A stretch of DNA of 64,000 nt from Candidatus Microthrix subdominans (GTDB taxonomy: Bacteria; Actinomycetota; Acidimicrobiia; Acidimicrobiales; Microtrichaceae). Of this stretch, positions 32,446-42,103 are shown piece by piece. A model generated the notes under the pieces. The model worked only from the letters and a program-made list of their open reading frames with translations, was not told the DNA's origin and searched no databases. Location of the stretch: positions 124,001 to 188,000 of the forward strand of contig JADJZA010000008.1 of assembly GCA_016719385.1 (NCBI GenBank). The letters are read 5' to 3'. The position numbers were made by a program, and so were the translations under genes. Positions within the stretch are counted from its first letter, which is position 1, and every line of letters starts with the position of its first letter.

Positions 32446-34664
32446 CCGTCGACCCGCCCACCGGCGGCGATCGGCCACGCACGCGGCGGGCCTCGCCTAC
32501 GCCGCGTCGGGCTGCGCCCGAGAGGCGCAGCGACGCTCGGGGTGGCCGCCCACCCGCTTCGGAGTCCGTAGCGGGGGCCGCGGCGCGTCCGCGATCCGAG
32601 CGTGAGCCCGGCGAGCGGTCCCGCCTCGCCGCCGACGCGGCGCGAACGTGGGGGCACGACAGCGCCGACAGCGCAGCCGAGATCTGGGATCGGGTCAGCG
32701 AACGGTTTCACACCCGGTTCGTGGCCAGGCGGGCTCACCACCGCGCCCGGGGCGCCCCTGGGTACTCTGAGCGCAATCGCTACCACGCCCTCGTCGGGGT
32801 GGTCGCCCTGCTGTCGGTGTTGGTCACGGTCAAGCTGGTCAACATTCAGGTGATTTCGCCCGACCGCTACCTCAACCTGGGCACCAATCAGCGCGTGAAG
32901 ATGGACGACCTGCCCGGTCCGAGGGGCACGATCCGGGATCGCAACGGGGTGGACCTGGCGCTGTCGGTTCAGATGGTGACACTGATCGCCGACCCCAAGC
33001 GGGTGACCGACCCCGGGAAGGCAACCGACATCATCGCCGGTGAGGTCGACGTCGACGCCGACGAGCTTGCCGCGCGCCTGGGCGATTCGAACTCGCGCTT
33101 CACCTACGTTGCTCGCCAGATCGATCCGCGCACCGGCGAGGCCGTCCTCAAAAAGCTTCAAAAGGCCGGCATCGCCGGCTTTTTCATCGAAGATGACCAG
33201 CAGCGGGTTAACCCGGCCGAGTCGCTCGCCTCTGCGGTGGTCGGCCGAACCGACATCGACGGGGCGGGCACCTCGGGTATCGAAAAGACGCTCGACGACC
33301 AGCTGACCGGCACCCCGGGCGAACGAATCGTCGAACGGGCGCCCGACGGGTCGGGCATCGCCAACGCCCCTCACAAGGCCGTTCCCGCAATCCCGGGCGA
33401 GGACGTCACCTTGACGCTCGATCAGACGCTCCAATACGAGGCCGAGCGGCAGTTGGTCGCAGCGGTCGACAGCGAGAGCGCCAACGCCGGCGTGGCGATC
33501 ATGGGGGACCCGCGGACAGGCGAGCTGCTCGCCGTGGCCAACGTCGCCCGCAACCAGGACACGGGCGAAGTGTCGCCGGTGATTTACAACATGGCCTTCG
33601 CAGCGGCGTTCGAGGCCGGATCGGTCATGAAGGTGGTGACGGTGGCCGGCGCCTACGAGGACAACAAGACCGACCCGAACGAGCAGATCATGGTGCCGGC
33701 GAGCCTGAAGGTTGGCGACCACGACTACACCGATAGCCACTGGCACCCGACCGAGCCCTGGCGCGTCCAGCAGATCGTCGCCCAGTCCTCCAACATCGGC
33801 ACGATCACCCTGGGTCAACGGGTCGGGGCGAAACGGCTCGAGGAACTGCTGCGCTCGTTCGGATTCGGCGCTCGAACCGAGCTGGACCTCCCCGGCGAAT
33901 CCCGGGGGCTGTTGTCGTCCTCCGACGATTGGTACCCGACCGATCTGGCGTCGATCTCGATCGGACAGGGCATCGCGGTCACCCCGGTGCAGCTGTGGTC
34001 GGCCTACAACGTGATCGCCAACGAGGGGCTGTACGTCCCGCCGAGGTTGATCGAGGAGGTCGGCGGTCCCGACGGCACCGCCAAGCCGGTCCCCGCAGGC
34101 GAGGAACGCCGGGTGATCCGCCCCGAGGTGGCCCGGTGGATGAACCTGGCGCTCCAGCAGGTGGTGCTCGACGGCACCGCATCGGAGTGGAGCCTGCCGG
34201 GCTACACGGTGGCGGCCAAGACCGGTACCGCCCGCAAACCCAACCCGGATACGGGACGCTACGACTGGGGCGGCGGGAGCTACCGCTACAACACGGTCTT
34301 CTCGGGTTTCCTGCCCGCCTCGGATCCCCAGCTGTCGATCACGGTGTTGCTCGACGAACCGAAGAACCACCTCAGCGGAGCATCGGCGGCCGGGCCGGTG
34401 TTCAACGAGCTGGCGAAGGCCGGGTTGACCCACCTGCAGATCCCCCCGGACCGCCCCAGCGTTCCACGCGCCGAGTCCGGTGACGACGAGGGTGACGGGC
34501 CGGTGCGGGCAACCCCGGCGCCGCCGGCGCCGCCGCGCACCACCCCGGAGGATGAACGGGCAGCGGCGGAAGGCTCCGGCGGTGCCCGCGATCGAGCGGT
34601 CGACGGCGATGGCGAGGTGTCAGTCGACGATGACCAGCTGGCGGAGGGAACGCCCGATGGCTGA
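32442..34664 (+). CDS. ftsI: Septal peptidoglycan transpeptidase (class B PBP)
   Basis: 740 residues. A long disordered basic N-terminus (about 105 residues), one transmembrane helix (about 113-133), dimerisation domain starting GPRGTIRDRNGVDLA, then the transpeptidase with SxxK at S394-V-M-K397, SxN at S449-S-N451 and KTG at 593-595. Cross-links septal murein; partner of FtsW. The last 80 residues are an acidic Pro/Ala-rich tail. ATG overlaps ftsL by 4 nt and the stop overlaps murE by 8 nt. Confidence 0.94.
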   Translation: MTVDPPTGGDRPRTRRASPTPRRAAPERRSDARGGRPPASESVAGAAARPRSEREPGERSRLAADAARTWGHDSADSAAEIWDRVSERFHTRFVARRAHHRARGAPGYSERNRYHALVGVVALLSVLVTVKLVNIQVISPDRYLNLGTNQRVKMDDLPGPRGTIRDRNGVDLALSVQMVTLIADPKRVTDPGKATDIIAGEVDVDADELAARLGDSNSRFTYVARQIDPRTGEAVLKKLQKAGIAGFFIEDDQQRVNPAESLASAVVGRTDIDGAGTSGIEKTLDDQLTGTPGERIVERAPDGSGIANAPHKAVPAIPGEDVTLTLDQTLQYEAERQLVAAVDSESANAGVAIMGDPRTGELLAVANVARNQDTGEVSPVIYNMAFAAAFEAGSVMKVVTVAGAYEDNKTDPNEQIMVPASLKVGDHDYTDSHWHPTEPWRVQQIVAQSSNIGTITLGQRVGAKRLEELLRSFGFGARTELDLPGESRGLLSSSDDWYPTDLASISIGQGIAVTPVQLWSAYNVIANEGLYVPPRLIEEVGGPDGTAKPVPAGEERRVIRPEVARWMNLALQQVVLDGTASEWSLPGYTVAAKTGTARKPNPDTGRYDWGGGSYRYNTVFSGFLPASDPQLSITVLLDEPKNHLSGASAAGPVFNELAKAGLTHLQIPPDRPSVPRAESGDDEGDGPVRATPAPPAPPRTTPEDERAAAEGSGGARDRAVDGDGEVSVDDDQLAEGTPDG

Positions 34665-36162
34665 GCGACCGAGCGCCGGGCGGCGCCCCCTCCCGCTGCT
34701 CGGCCTCGCCGAGCTGGTCGGCGGCCGGGTGGTACCCGGCAGCACGTCGCCGAACGATCCTCCGCTGCATGACGTTGCCTTCGACAGCCGCGCCCCGATG
34801 GGGCCAGGGACCTTGTTTGTTGCCGTTCGGGGCGACCGTTCGGACGGACACGACTTCGTCGCCGCTGCGGTCGATGCCGGGGCGGTGGCGGTGATGGTCG
34901 AACGACTCATCGAGGGGATCGCAGTGCCGCAGATGGTCGTCACCGACGCGCGCGCTGCGATGGGGCCGGCCGCCCAGGCGATCTTCGGTCACCCCGGCAC
35001 CGAGCTGGCGCTGGTCGGGGTGACGGGGACCAACGGCAAGACGACCTTCGTCAGCCTGTTGGCGCAACTGCTCGACAACCTCGGCGAGCGAGCGGAGTCG
35101 ATGGGCACGTTGACCGGCGCTCGGACGACACCCGAGGGGCCCGAGATCGCGCGCCACCTACGAGCGGCGGTCGACGACGGCGTCACCGCGGTGGCGATGG
35201 AGGTGTCGTCCCACGCCCTGGCCCTGCACCGGGTCGATGGGCTGCGCTTCGACGTGGCCGTGTTCACCAACCTGGGCCGGGACCATCTCGACTTTCACAC
35301 CACCCAGGAGGCGTACTTCGCCGCCAAGGCACGGCTCTTCGAACCGGACCGGGCGGCAGCCGCGCTGGTCAACATCGATGACGTCCACGGTCGGCTGCTG
35401 CGCGACGCTGCCGGCGCGTTGCCCGTGACCGGGTACGCGCTCGACGACCTCGACGACCTCGAACTCAGCCCGACCGGCTCGGGGTTTGGTTGGCGCGGTC
35501 ACCGGGTGCGGGTTGCCCTGCCGGGGCGGCTCAACCTGTCCAACGTGCTCGCCGCGCTGGAGGCTGCGGTGCTGCTCGGCCACGAGGAGATCCTCGTCGC
35601 CGGCGCCGCAAACGGGCTCGTCGGTCCGCCCGGACGATTTCAGGTGGTGCCACTCGACCGGGACCCGACCGGCTCCGCCGCCCCGGCGGTCGTCGTCGAC
35701 TATGCCCACAGCCCCGACGCCCTGTCCAGCGTCCTCGACAGTGCCCGGGAACTGTTGGGCCCCGATGGCCGACTGACCGTGGTCTACGGCTGCGGCGGCG
35801 ATCGAGATCTTGAGAAGCGACCGGAGATGGGGCGGGTGGCTGCTGAGCGGGCCGACCGGGTGATCATCACCTCGGACAACCCGCGTTCCGAGGACCCGTT
35901 GGCGATCATGGAGCAGACCGCGCAAGGATCGATGGGCGTGGCCACCAGCGACACCCAACTGACCGCTCCCGAACTGATCGTCGACCGTCGGGAGGCGATC
36001 AAAGCCGCACTGGCCGAGGCCGGCCCTGGCGCGATGGTCGTCATCGCCGGAAAGGGCCATGAGACCACCCAGACCTTCGCCGACCGGGTGGAGGACTTCG
36101 ACGACGTCGCGGTCGCCGCCGAGGTGTGGGCCGAGCGTGGGCGGACGGGTGGCCCCCGATGA
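34657..36162 (+). CDS. murE: UDP-MurNAc-tripeptide synthetase
   Basis: 501 residues. N-terminal DSRAPMGPGTLFVAVRG, ATP loop VGVTGTNGKTTFVSLLAQLL, EVSSHALALHRVDGLRFD, NLGRDHLDFH, and the C-terminal VYGCGGDRDLEKRP with TSDNPRSEDP. The DNPR sequence is that of enzymes adding meso-diaminopimelate rather than lysine, so a DAP-type murein is predicted. ATG 34657 overlaps ftsI. It is followed directly, with a 4-nt overlap, by mraY; murF, normally here, is missing. Confidence 0.94.
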   Translation: MAERPSAGRRPLPLLGLAELVGGRVVPGSTSPNDPPLHDVAFDSRAPMGPGTLFVAVRGDRSDGHDFVAAAVDAGAVAVMVERLIEGIAVPQMVVTDARAAMGPAAQAIFGHPGTELALVGVTGTNGKTTFVSLLAQLLDNLGERAESMGTLTGARTTPEGPEIARHLRAAVDDGVTAVAMEVSSHALALHRVDGLRFDVAVFTNLGRDHLDFHTTQEAYFAAKARLFEPDRAAAALVNIDDVHGRLLRDAAGALPVTGYALDDLDDLELSPTGSGFGWRGHRVRVALPGRLNLSNVLAALEAAVLLGHEEILVAGAANGLVGPPGRFQVVPLDRDPTGSAAPAVVVDYAHSPDALSSVLDSARELLGPDGRLTVVYGCGGDRDLEKRPEMGRVAAERADRVIITSDNPRSEDPLAIMEQTAQGSMGVATSDTQLTAPELIVDRREAIKAALAEAGPGAMVVIAGKGHETTQTFADRVEDFDDVAVAAEVWAERGRTGGPR

Positions 36163-37205
36163 TCCGCCTGCTCCTCGCCGCCGGGATCTCGTTGGCCGTG
36201 TCGCTGTTCGGCACCAGGTTTCTCATCGCCTGGTTGACGCACCACCGCATCGGTCAGCCGATCCACGAGGACGTGCCCGAGGGGCACACGACCAAGGCCG
36301 GCACCCCGACGATGGGCGGCATCGCCATCGTCTCCGGTGGCCTGATCGGCTACCTGGGCTCGAATCTGTATCGGGGTACCGAGAGCAACCTGGGGTACAC
36401 CCGCACCGGGCTGTACGTCATGTTGGCGATCGCAGGGGCAGGCGTTGTCGGCCTCGCCGACGACTGGATCAAGGTGGCCAACGAGCGCAACCTGGGCCTC
36501 AACAGCCGGGCCAAGATGCTCGGGCTGTTGACCGTGGCCGTGGCGGTCGCCTGGGCGCTGGCGTCGCGCACCGACGTCGCCCTCACGATCAACTTCACCC
36601 GAGGCTCGCTGCCGGGCTGGGAGCTGCCCAAGCTGGCATGGGTGGCCTGGGCGGTCGTGTTGATCACCGGTTCGGCCAACGCCGTCAACCTGACCGACGG
36701 TCTCGATGGGTTGGCTGCCGGAGCCGCCTCGTTCGGTTTCTCCGCCTACGTCGTCGTCGGGTTCTGGACCTTCCGTTACCCGGAGATCTACCAGGTGACC
36801 GATGCGCTCGATGTGGCGGTGGTCGCCGCCGCCATGCTGGGCGCCTGCGTCGGGTTCCTGTGGTGGAACGCGGCCCCGGCGCAGATCTTCATGGGCGATA
36901 CCGGCTCCCTGGCGATCGGCACCGGCCTGGCCTGCCTGGCGCTGGCCACCAACACCCAGTTGCTGTTGCCGATCGTCGGCGCCCTGTTCGTCATCGAGAC
37001 GCTGTCGGTGATCCTGCAGGTGGCCAGCTTCAAGATCACCGGCCGACGGATCTTCCGGATGGCGCCGATCCACCACCACTTCGAGATGGCGGGGTGGCCC
37101 GAGACCACCGTCATCATCCGGATGTGGCTGCTGACCGGCATGTGCACCGCGCTGGGGATCGGCCTGTTCTACGGCGACTTCCTGCGCACCGGGGCCGCCG
37201 GCTGA
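36159..37205 (+). CDS. mraY: Phospho-MurNAc-pentapeptide transferase
   Basis: 348 residues, about ten transmembrane helices. KAGTPTMGGIAIVSGGLIGY, GLADDWIKV (catalytic Asp pair), ANAVNLTDGLDGLAAG, FMGDTGSLAIG and HHHFEMAGWPE are all present. Transfers phospho-MurNAc-pentapeptide to undecaprenyl phosphate, giving lipid I at the inner face of the membrane. ATG overlaps the murE stop (ATGA). Its TGA shares a base with the ftsW ATG; murD, usually between them, is missing. Confidence 0.95.
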   Translation: MIRLLLAAGISLAVSLFGTRFLIAWLTHHRIGQPIHEDVPEGHTTKAGTPTMGGIAIVSGGLIGYLGSNLYRGTESNLGYTRTGLYVMLAIAGAGVVGLADDWIKVANERNLGLNSRAKMLGLLTVAVAVAWALASRTDVALTINFTRGSLPGWELPKLAWVAWAVVLITGSANAVNLTDGLDGLAAGAASFGFSAYVVVGFWTFRYPEIYQVTDALDVAVVAAAMLGACVGFLWWNAAPAQIFMGDTGSLAIGTGLACLALATNTQLLLPIVGALFVIETLSVILQVASFKITGRRIFRMAPIHHHFEMAGWPETTVIIRMWLLTGMCTALGIGLFYGDFLRTGAAG

Positions 37206-38515
37206 TGGGCATCACCTTCCCGGCCAGCGGTCGGCGCAACAACCGGCCTCCCGCAGCGCACGCCGACCGTTCGCGCCCCGATCGATCGAGGGCTCAGCGT
37301 CCGAACGCCGGTCGTTCGTTGGGTGGTCTCATCGGTGGGCGCCGTTCCCGCCGTCGCTCGCCGGTCCAGCCGATGACACCAACCGCCATGCTGTTGGTGG
37401 CGCTGGTGGCGGCGCTGTGCGCCATGGGCCTGTTGATGGTGTTGTCGGCATCCGCGGTGAAGTCGCTCGACACCGGCGGGACCCCGTACCGCTTCTTCAC
37501 CAAGCAGGCGCTGTTCGTCGGGATGGGTGCGGTGGCGATGTGGGTGATGTCGCGCTTCGACCACCGTCGGCTGCGCGAGCTGGCGCTGCCACTGGTCGGC
37601 GTCTCGTTTGGGCTGTTGTTTCTGCTGGCCATTCCCGGCAACCCGTTGGCGGTCACGGTCAACGGGTCCCGGCGGTGGCTGGGCGTGGGGTTTGTGCAGT
37701 TCCAGCCCTCCGAGCTGGCCAAGATCGCCATCATCGTCTTCGCCGCCGACCTGCTCGCCAACCGGCGCGATCAGATGGGCGACCCGGTGCGCACCGTTCG
37801 GCCGGTGATGGCAGTGCTCGCCGTGTTCGCCGCCTTCGTGATGTTGCAGCCGGACCTGGGCACGACCGTCCTGCTCGCCGTCCTGGCCTTTGCGATCCTC
37901 GGGGTGGCCGGCGCGACACCGACAGGGCTGGCCACCTATGCAACACCCGCCCTGGCGGTGGGTGCCGCCGCCTCGATGTGGGGCTATCGCCGGGCACGCA
38001 TGTTGGCTTTCCTTGATCCGTGGGAGCACCCGACGACCTCCGGGTACCAGACGCTTCAGGCCCAGGTCAGCCTGGCCTCGGGCGGATGGTTTGGGTCGGG
38101 GATTGGAACCAGCCGGGCCAAGTACGGCTTCCTGCCCGAGGCCCACACCGACTTTGTCTACGCGATCATCGGCGAAGAATTCGGGCTGGCCGGTGCGCTG
38201 GTCGTGCAGGCGTTGTACCTGCTGTTCTTCTTCGCCGGGCTGCGCGTCGCCCGAACCGCCAGCGACCGGTTCTCCAAGCTGGTCGCCACCGGCATCGCCA
38301 CCTGGATCGGCATCCAGGCCTTTGTCAACCTGGGCGTGGCCACCGGGGCGCTGCCCAACAAGGGCATCACCTTGCCGTTCCTGTCCTACGGCGGCTCGTC
38401 GATCATCATCACCATGGCCGCCGCCGGGATCTTGATCAACATCGCCCGCAGCCAGGGGATGGCCGTCCCGACCCGGACCTCGGCCGAGAGCGCCACCAGG
38501 GCGGCCGCCCGATGA
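37205..38515 (+). CDS. ftsW: SEDS glycosyltransferase FtsW
   Basis: 436 residues. Basic cytoplasmic N-terminus of about 55 residues, then about ten transmembrane helices. Family motifs: GVGFVQFQPSELAKIAIIVF, MLQPDLGTTVL, GSGIGTSRAKYGFLPEAHTD (catalytic-loop region), FVYAIIGEEFGL and LPFLSYGGSSIIITM. Polymerises septal glycan strands with FtsI. ATG shares one base with the mraY stop; the stop overlaps murG by 4 nt. Confidence 0.94.
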   Translation: MGITFPASGRRNNRPPAAHADRSRPDRSRAQRPNAGRSLGGLIGGRRSRRRSPVQPMTPTAMLLVALVAALCAMGLLMVLSASAVKSLDTGGTPYRFFTKQALFVGMGAVAMWVMSRFDHRRLRELALPLVGVSFGLLFLLAIPGNPLAVTVNGSRRWLGVGFVQFQPSELAKIAIIVFAADLLANRRDQMGDPVRTVRPVMAVLAVFAAFVMLQPDLGTTVLLAVLAFAILGVAGATPTGLATYATPALAVGAAASMWGYRRARMLAFLDPWEHPTTSGYQTLQAQVSLASGGWFGSGIGTSRAKYGFLPEAHTDFVYAIIGEEFGLAGALVVQALYLLFFFAGLRVARTASDRFSKLVATGIATWIGIQAFVNLGVATGALPNKGITLPFLSYGGSSIIITMAAAGILINIARSQGMAVPTRTSAESATRAAAR

Positions 38516-39657
38516 GCGGCGCCGAGCCGACCAGCGCAACGGTGACCCTGGTGATCGCCGGCGGCGGCACTGCGGGCCACCTCATCCCCGGGCTGGTCGT
38601 CGCCGAGGAACTGGTCGAACGCGGCCACCCCCGCTCATCGATCCTGTTCGTCGGCGCCGAGCGCGGACCCGAGGTGACGATGGTCCCCGAGCGCGGCTAT
38701 CCGGTGCGTCTGTTGCCGGGCCGGGGTATCCAGCGGTCGCTGACCGTCGACAACGTGGCGGCGCTGTGGGGGTTGGTACGCGCTGCGTTTCAAGCTTTTG
38801 CGCTGCTGCGCAAAGAACGCCCCAAGGCGGTGCTGGCGCTCGGTGGGTTTGCTTCGGTGGCCTGCGCGGTGTCTGCGGCGCTGCTTCGAATCCCGCTGGT
38901 TATCGCCGACCAGAATGCCCTGGCCGGGTCGGCCAACCGCCTGGTCGCACGTTTCGCCACCTCGTGCGCTGCCGCGTTCCCCGGCGTCGACCTGCCGCGC
39001 GCCGTGCTCACCGGCAACCCGGTGCGGCCCGAGATCATCGCTGCGGCGTCAACACCGCCGGGCGCAGCCCGTGAACGGCTGGGCCTCCCCGCCGATCGCA
39101 CCGTGCTGGCGGTGTTCTCCGGCTCGCTCGGGTCACGGCGGATCAACACCGCCATGGTCGGAGCGCTCGAGTTGCTGGCCGACCGCAGCGACCTGGCGAT
39201 CTATCACGTTTTCGGCCGCCGGGACTGGGACGAGCGAGACGAGCCGGAGTTCCGCACGCCGACGCTGCCCGAGGGCGGGCTGGTGTACACCCGCGTGGCC
39301 TACTCCGACGAGATTGGCGACCTGTTGGCGGCCGCCGACCTGGGGCTGACCCGGGCCGGCGGCTCGACGGTGGCCGAGCTGGCGATCGTCGGCCTTCCCG
39401 CCATCCTGGTCCCGTTGCCGATCGCCACCCGCGATCACCAGCGGGCCAACGCCGCCGGCCTGGTTGAGGCGGGCGGAGCGATTTTGGTGATCGATGATCA
39501 ACTCACCTCCGAACGGCTGATCGCCGAGCTGATGCCGTTGATCGAGAACCCGGCGGTGCTGGCGACGATGGCAGCAGCGGCCCGGGGCGAAGGTCACCCC
39601 GACGCCGCCGCCCGCGTGGCCGACCTGGTCGAATCGGCCGCCGAAGGCGACCGATGA
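38512..39657 (+). CDS. murG: UDP-GlcNAc transferase (lipid II synthase)
   Basis: 381 residues, GT28. Membrane- and phosphate-binding IAGGGTAGHLIPGLVVAEEL, ALGGFASVACAVSAALLRIP, DQNALAGSANRLVARF, AVFSGSLGSRRINTA and donor-site GLTRAGGSTVAELAIVGLPA with DHQRANA. Converts lipid I to lipid II. ATG 38512 overlaps ftsW and the stop overlaps murC by 4 nt. Confidence 0.94.
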   Translation: MSGAEPTSATVTLVIAGGGTAGHLIPGLVVAEELVERGHPRSSILFVGAERGPEVTMVPERGYPVRLLPGRGIQRSLTVDNVAALWGLVRAAFQAFALLRKERPKAVLALGGFASVACAVSAALLRIPLVIADQNALAGSANRLVARFATSCAAAFPGVDLPRAVLTGNPVRPEIIAAASTPPGAARERLGLPADRTVLAVFSGSLGSRRINTAMVGALELLADRSDLAIYHVFGRRDWDERDEPEFRTPTLPEGGLVYTRVAYSDEIGDLLAAADLGLTRAGGSTVAELAIVGLPAILVPLPIATRDHQRANAAGLVEAGGAILVIDDQLTSERLIAELMPLIENPAVLATMAAAARGEGHPDAAARVADLVESAAEGDR

Positions 39658-41150
39658 CCTTGCCCCGCAACGACGCTGGCGACCCGAGCGGCCCCCGGCA
39701 CCCGAGTGCGTCCGACGTGGCCGGGTGGCTGGGCGGTGAGCCCCGTCACATCCACCTCATCGGGTTGGCCGGAACCGGCATCTCGGCCCTGGCCATGATC
39801 CTGGTCGAGCTGGGCCATCACGTCTCGGGCAGCGACCAGCGGTCCGCTCCGGTGCTCGACCGGCTGGTCGAGGCTGGGGCCGTCGCCCACGTCGGCCACG
39901 ATCCGGGCCATGTCGAGGGCGCCGATCTTGTGATCTGCTCCACTGCGATCCGCGCGGACCACCCCGAGCGGGTGGCGGCCACGTCGGCGGGGTTGCCGGT
40001 GCTGACCCGAGCGGACGCGCTGGCGGGCCTGACGCGCCTGCGGCCGTCGATCGCCGTGTCGGGGACCCATGGAAAGACCACCTCGACCGCCATGATGGCG
40101 CTGGCGCTCCGCAGCGCCGGCGCCCGGGTGAGCTGGCTGGTCGGTTCGACCGTGCCCGCCCTCGAGACCGCGGCCAGCTGGGGGGACGGTGAATGGTTCG
40201 TCGTCGAGGCCGACGAGTCCGACGACACCCACCTGGCCCTCGCACGAGCAGCGGTGCTGCTGACCAACGCCGAGGGTGAGCACCTGGACTTTCACGGCAC
40301 GCTCGGCCGGGTCATCGATGGCTACGTCGAGTTCCTCGAGGGCGCCGGCGCGACCGACCCGGACGAGGCGCCGTCGGGCGGCCCCGCCCGGCCGGTGCGG
40401 GTGGCCGGTGCGGACGACCCGGGTGCGGCCCTGGTGGGGAGGGCGGTCGAGGGGGTCATCACCTTCGGCACCGCATCGGACGCCGACTGGCGCCTCGAGG
40501 TGCTCGGCCGCTCGGTGACCGGTACCACCTCGACCCTCACGTCGCCCTCCGGCGAGGTGATCCCCCTGTCGGTGTCGGTGCCGGGCGACCACAACGCCAC
40601 CAACGCCGCCGGCGTCGTCGCGCTGGCCGGGGAGCTCGGCTTTGATCCGTTCCGCGCCGCCGCCGGGGTGGCCGCCTTCACCGGTACCGGTCGTCGGTTC
40701 GAGCATCGGGGCGTCGCCAAGGGCGTGAGCTTCATCGACGACTATGCCCACCATCCGACCGAGGTGGCGGCCACCTTGGCCGCAGCCTCCGGGTGGGAGG
40801 GCGGGCGTGTGGTCGCCGTGTTCCAGCCTCACCTGTACAGCCGCACCCAGCGCCTGGCCGACCGTTTCGGCGCAGCGCTGGCAGTGGCCGACGTCGTCGT
40901 CGTCACCGACGTGTTCGCCGCCCGGGAGGACCCGATCGAAGGGGTGGACGGCACGTTGATCTCGGCGGCGGCCAGGCGCCATGGCGCAACCGACGTCGTC
41001 GACGCCCCCGACCGTTCAACCCTGGTCGAGGTCGTGGCCGCCCTGATCCGACCCGGCGATCTCGTGCTGACGATGGGTGCCGGCGACGTCACGGCGGTCG
41101 CCGAGGAACTCGGTGCGGTGCTCCCCGGCGCCGTAATCGAGACGCCGTGA
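39654..41150 (+). CDS. murC: UDP-MurNAc-L-alanine ligase
   Basis: 498 residues. N-terminal nucleotide fold HLIGLAGTGISALAMILVEL, ATP loop VSGTHGKTTSTAMMALAL, EADESDDTHL, EGEHLDFHG, FIDDYAHHPTEVAATLAAA and FQPHLYSRTQRLADRF. A slightly longer middle insertion (about residues 222-265) is Gly/Pro-rich. Adds L-alanine to UDP-MurNAc. This is the only Mur ligase besides MurE in the cluster. Confidence 0.94.
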   Translation: MTLPRNDAGDPSGPRHPSASDVAGWLGGEPRHIHLIGLAGTGISALAMILVELGHHVSGSDQRSAPVLDRLVEAGAVAHVGHDPGHVEGADLVICSTAIRADHPERVAATSAGLPVLTRADALAGLTRLRPSIAVSGTHGKTTSTAMMALALRSAGARVSWLVGSTVPALETAASWGDGEWFVVEADESDDTHLALARAAVLLTNAEGEHLDFHGTLGRVIDGYVEFLEGAGATDPDEAPSGGPARPVRVAGADDPGAALVGRAVEGVITFGTASDADWRLEVLGRSVTGTTSTLTSPSGEVIPLSVSVPGDHNATNAAGVVALAGELGFDPFRAAAGVAAFTGTGRRFEHRGVAKGVSFIDDYAHHPTEVAATLAAASGWEGGRVVAVFQPHLYSRTQRLADRFGAALAVADVVVVTDVFAAREDPIEGVDGTLISAAARRHGATDVVDAPDRSTLVEVVAALIRPGDLVLTMGAGDVTAVAEELGAVLPGAVIETP

Positions 41151-42103
41151 GCGCTGCGACCGATCTCGACGAGGTGGCCGCCCGGCTGACCGAGCGCCTG
41201 GGGGAGCGCGTCCGGCTGGACGCGTCCGCCGCCCGGGCCAGCTGGTATCGGGTCGGCGGCCCGGTGGCGATCTGGGTCGACGTCGCGTCGGTCGACGATC
41301 TGAGCGCGCTCGCCGCCGCCCTCGGCGGCAGCGACGTGCCCCTGATCGTGGTGGGGGAGGGCTCCAACCTGCTCATCGCCGACGCCGGGTACGACGGCGT
41401 GATCGTGCATCTCGACCGCGACGGTGCCCTCGGCGACGTCGTGTTCGACGATGCGGCCTCTGCGGTGACGGCGGGGGGTGCGGTGCGGATGCCCGACCTG
41501 GCGCGCCGCTGCGCGGAGGCCGGCCACGGCGGCCTGTCCTGGATGGCCGGCATCCCCGGTTCGATCGGCGGTGCGGTGCGGATGAACGCCGGGGTGAGGG
41601 CGGGGGAGGTCGAGGTGCGGCACTCCCTCGACTGGGCCGAGCTGGTCGACCTGGGCACCGGCGAGGTGGTCCGCCGGCCGAGCGAGTGGTTCGAGTTTGG
41701 CTATCGACGGTCACGGGTGGGCCCCAACGACGTGGTGACGTCGGCCCGGTTCCGCACCCAACCCGGCAGGCCCGAGGACATCGCCGCCGAGAACGCCGTC
41801 CACCTTCGACACCGCAGAGACTTCCAGGAGACGGTGCGAACCGCAGGCTCGGTGTGGACCAACCCGCCCGGATCATCGGCGTGGCAGGCGGTGAGCGATG
41901 CCGGAGCGCAGGGGCTGCGGGTGGGCACCGCCCAGGTGTCGCCCAAGCACGCCAACTTCATCGTCGCCGACCCGGGCGGCGCCGCCGACGACGTGCACGC
42001 CCTGATGGCGCAGGTCCGGCGGATGGTCCACCAACACAGCGGCGTCGTGTTGGAAGCTGAGACGGTGATGATCGGCTTTCCCCCCTTCGAGGAGCTGACG
42101 TGA
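41147..42103 (+). CDS. murB: UDP-N-acetylenolpyruvoylglucosamine reductase
   Basis: 318 residues, FAD-binding. ASWYRVGGPVAIWVDVAS, VVGEGSNLLIADAGYDGVIV, GLSWMAGIPGSIGGAVRMNA, FGYRRSRV (catalytic Arg/Tyr region), GSVWTNPPGSSAWQ (proton-donor Ser) and LEAETVMIG (Glu). The compact length suggests type II MurB without the extra C-terminal domain. Makes UDP-MurNAc with NADPH. GTG overlaps murC and the stop overlaps ftsQ by 4 nt. Confidence 0.93.
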   Translation: MSAATDLDEVAARLTERLGERVRLDASAARASWYRVGGPVAIWVDVASVDDLSALAAALGGSDVPLIVVGEGSNLLIADAGYDGVIVHLDRDGALGDVVFDDAASAVTAGGAVRMPDLARRCAEAGHGGLSWMAGIPGSIGGAVRMNAGVRAGEVEVRHSLDWAELVDLGTGEVVRRPSEWFEFGYRRSRVGPNDVVTSARFRTQPGRPEDIAAENAVHLRHRRDFQETVRTAGSVWTNPPGSSAWQAVSDAGAQGLRVGTAQVSPKHANFIVADPGGAADDVHALMAQVRRMVHQHSGVVLEAETVMIGFPPFEELT

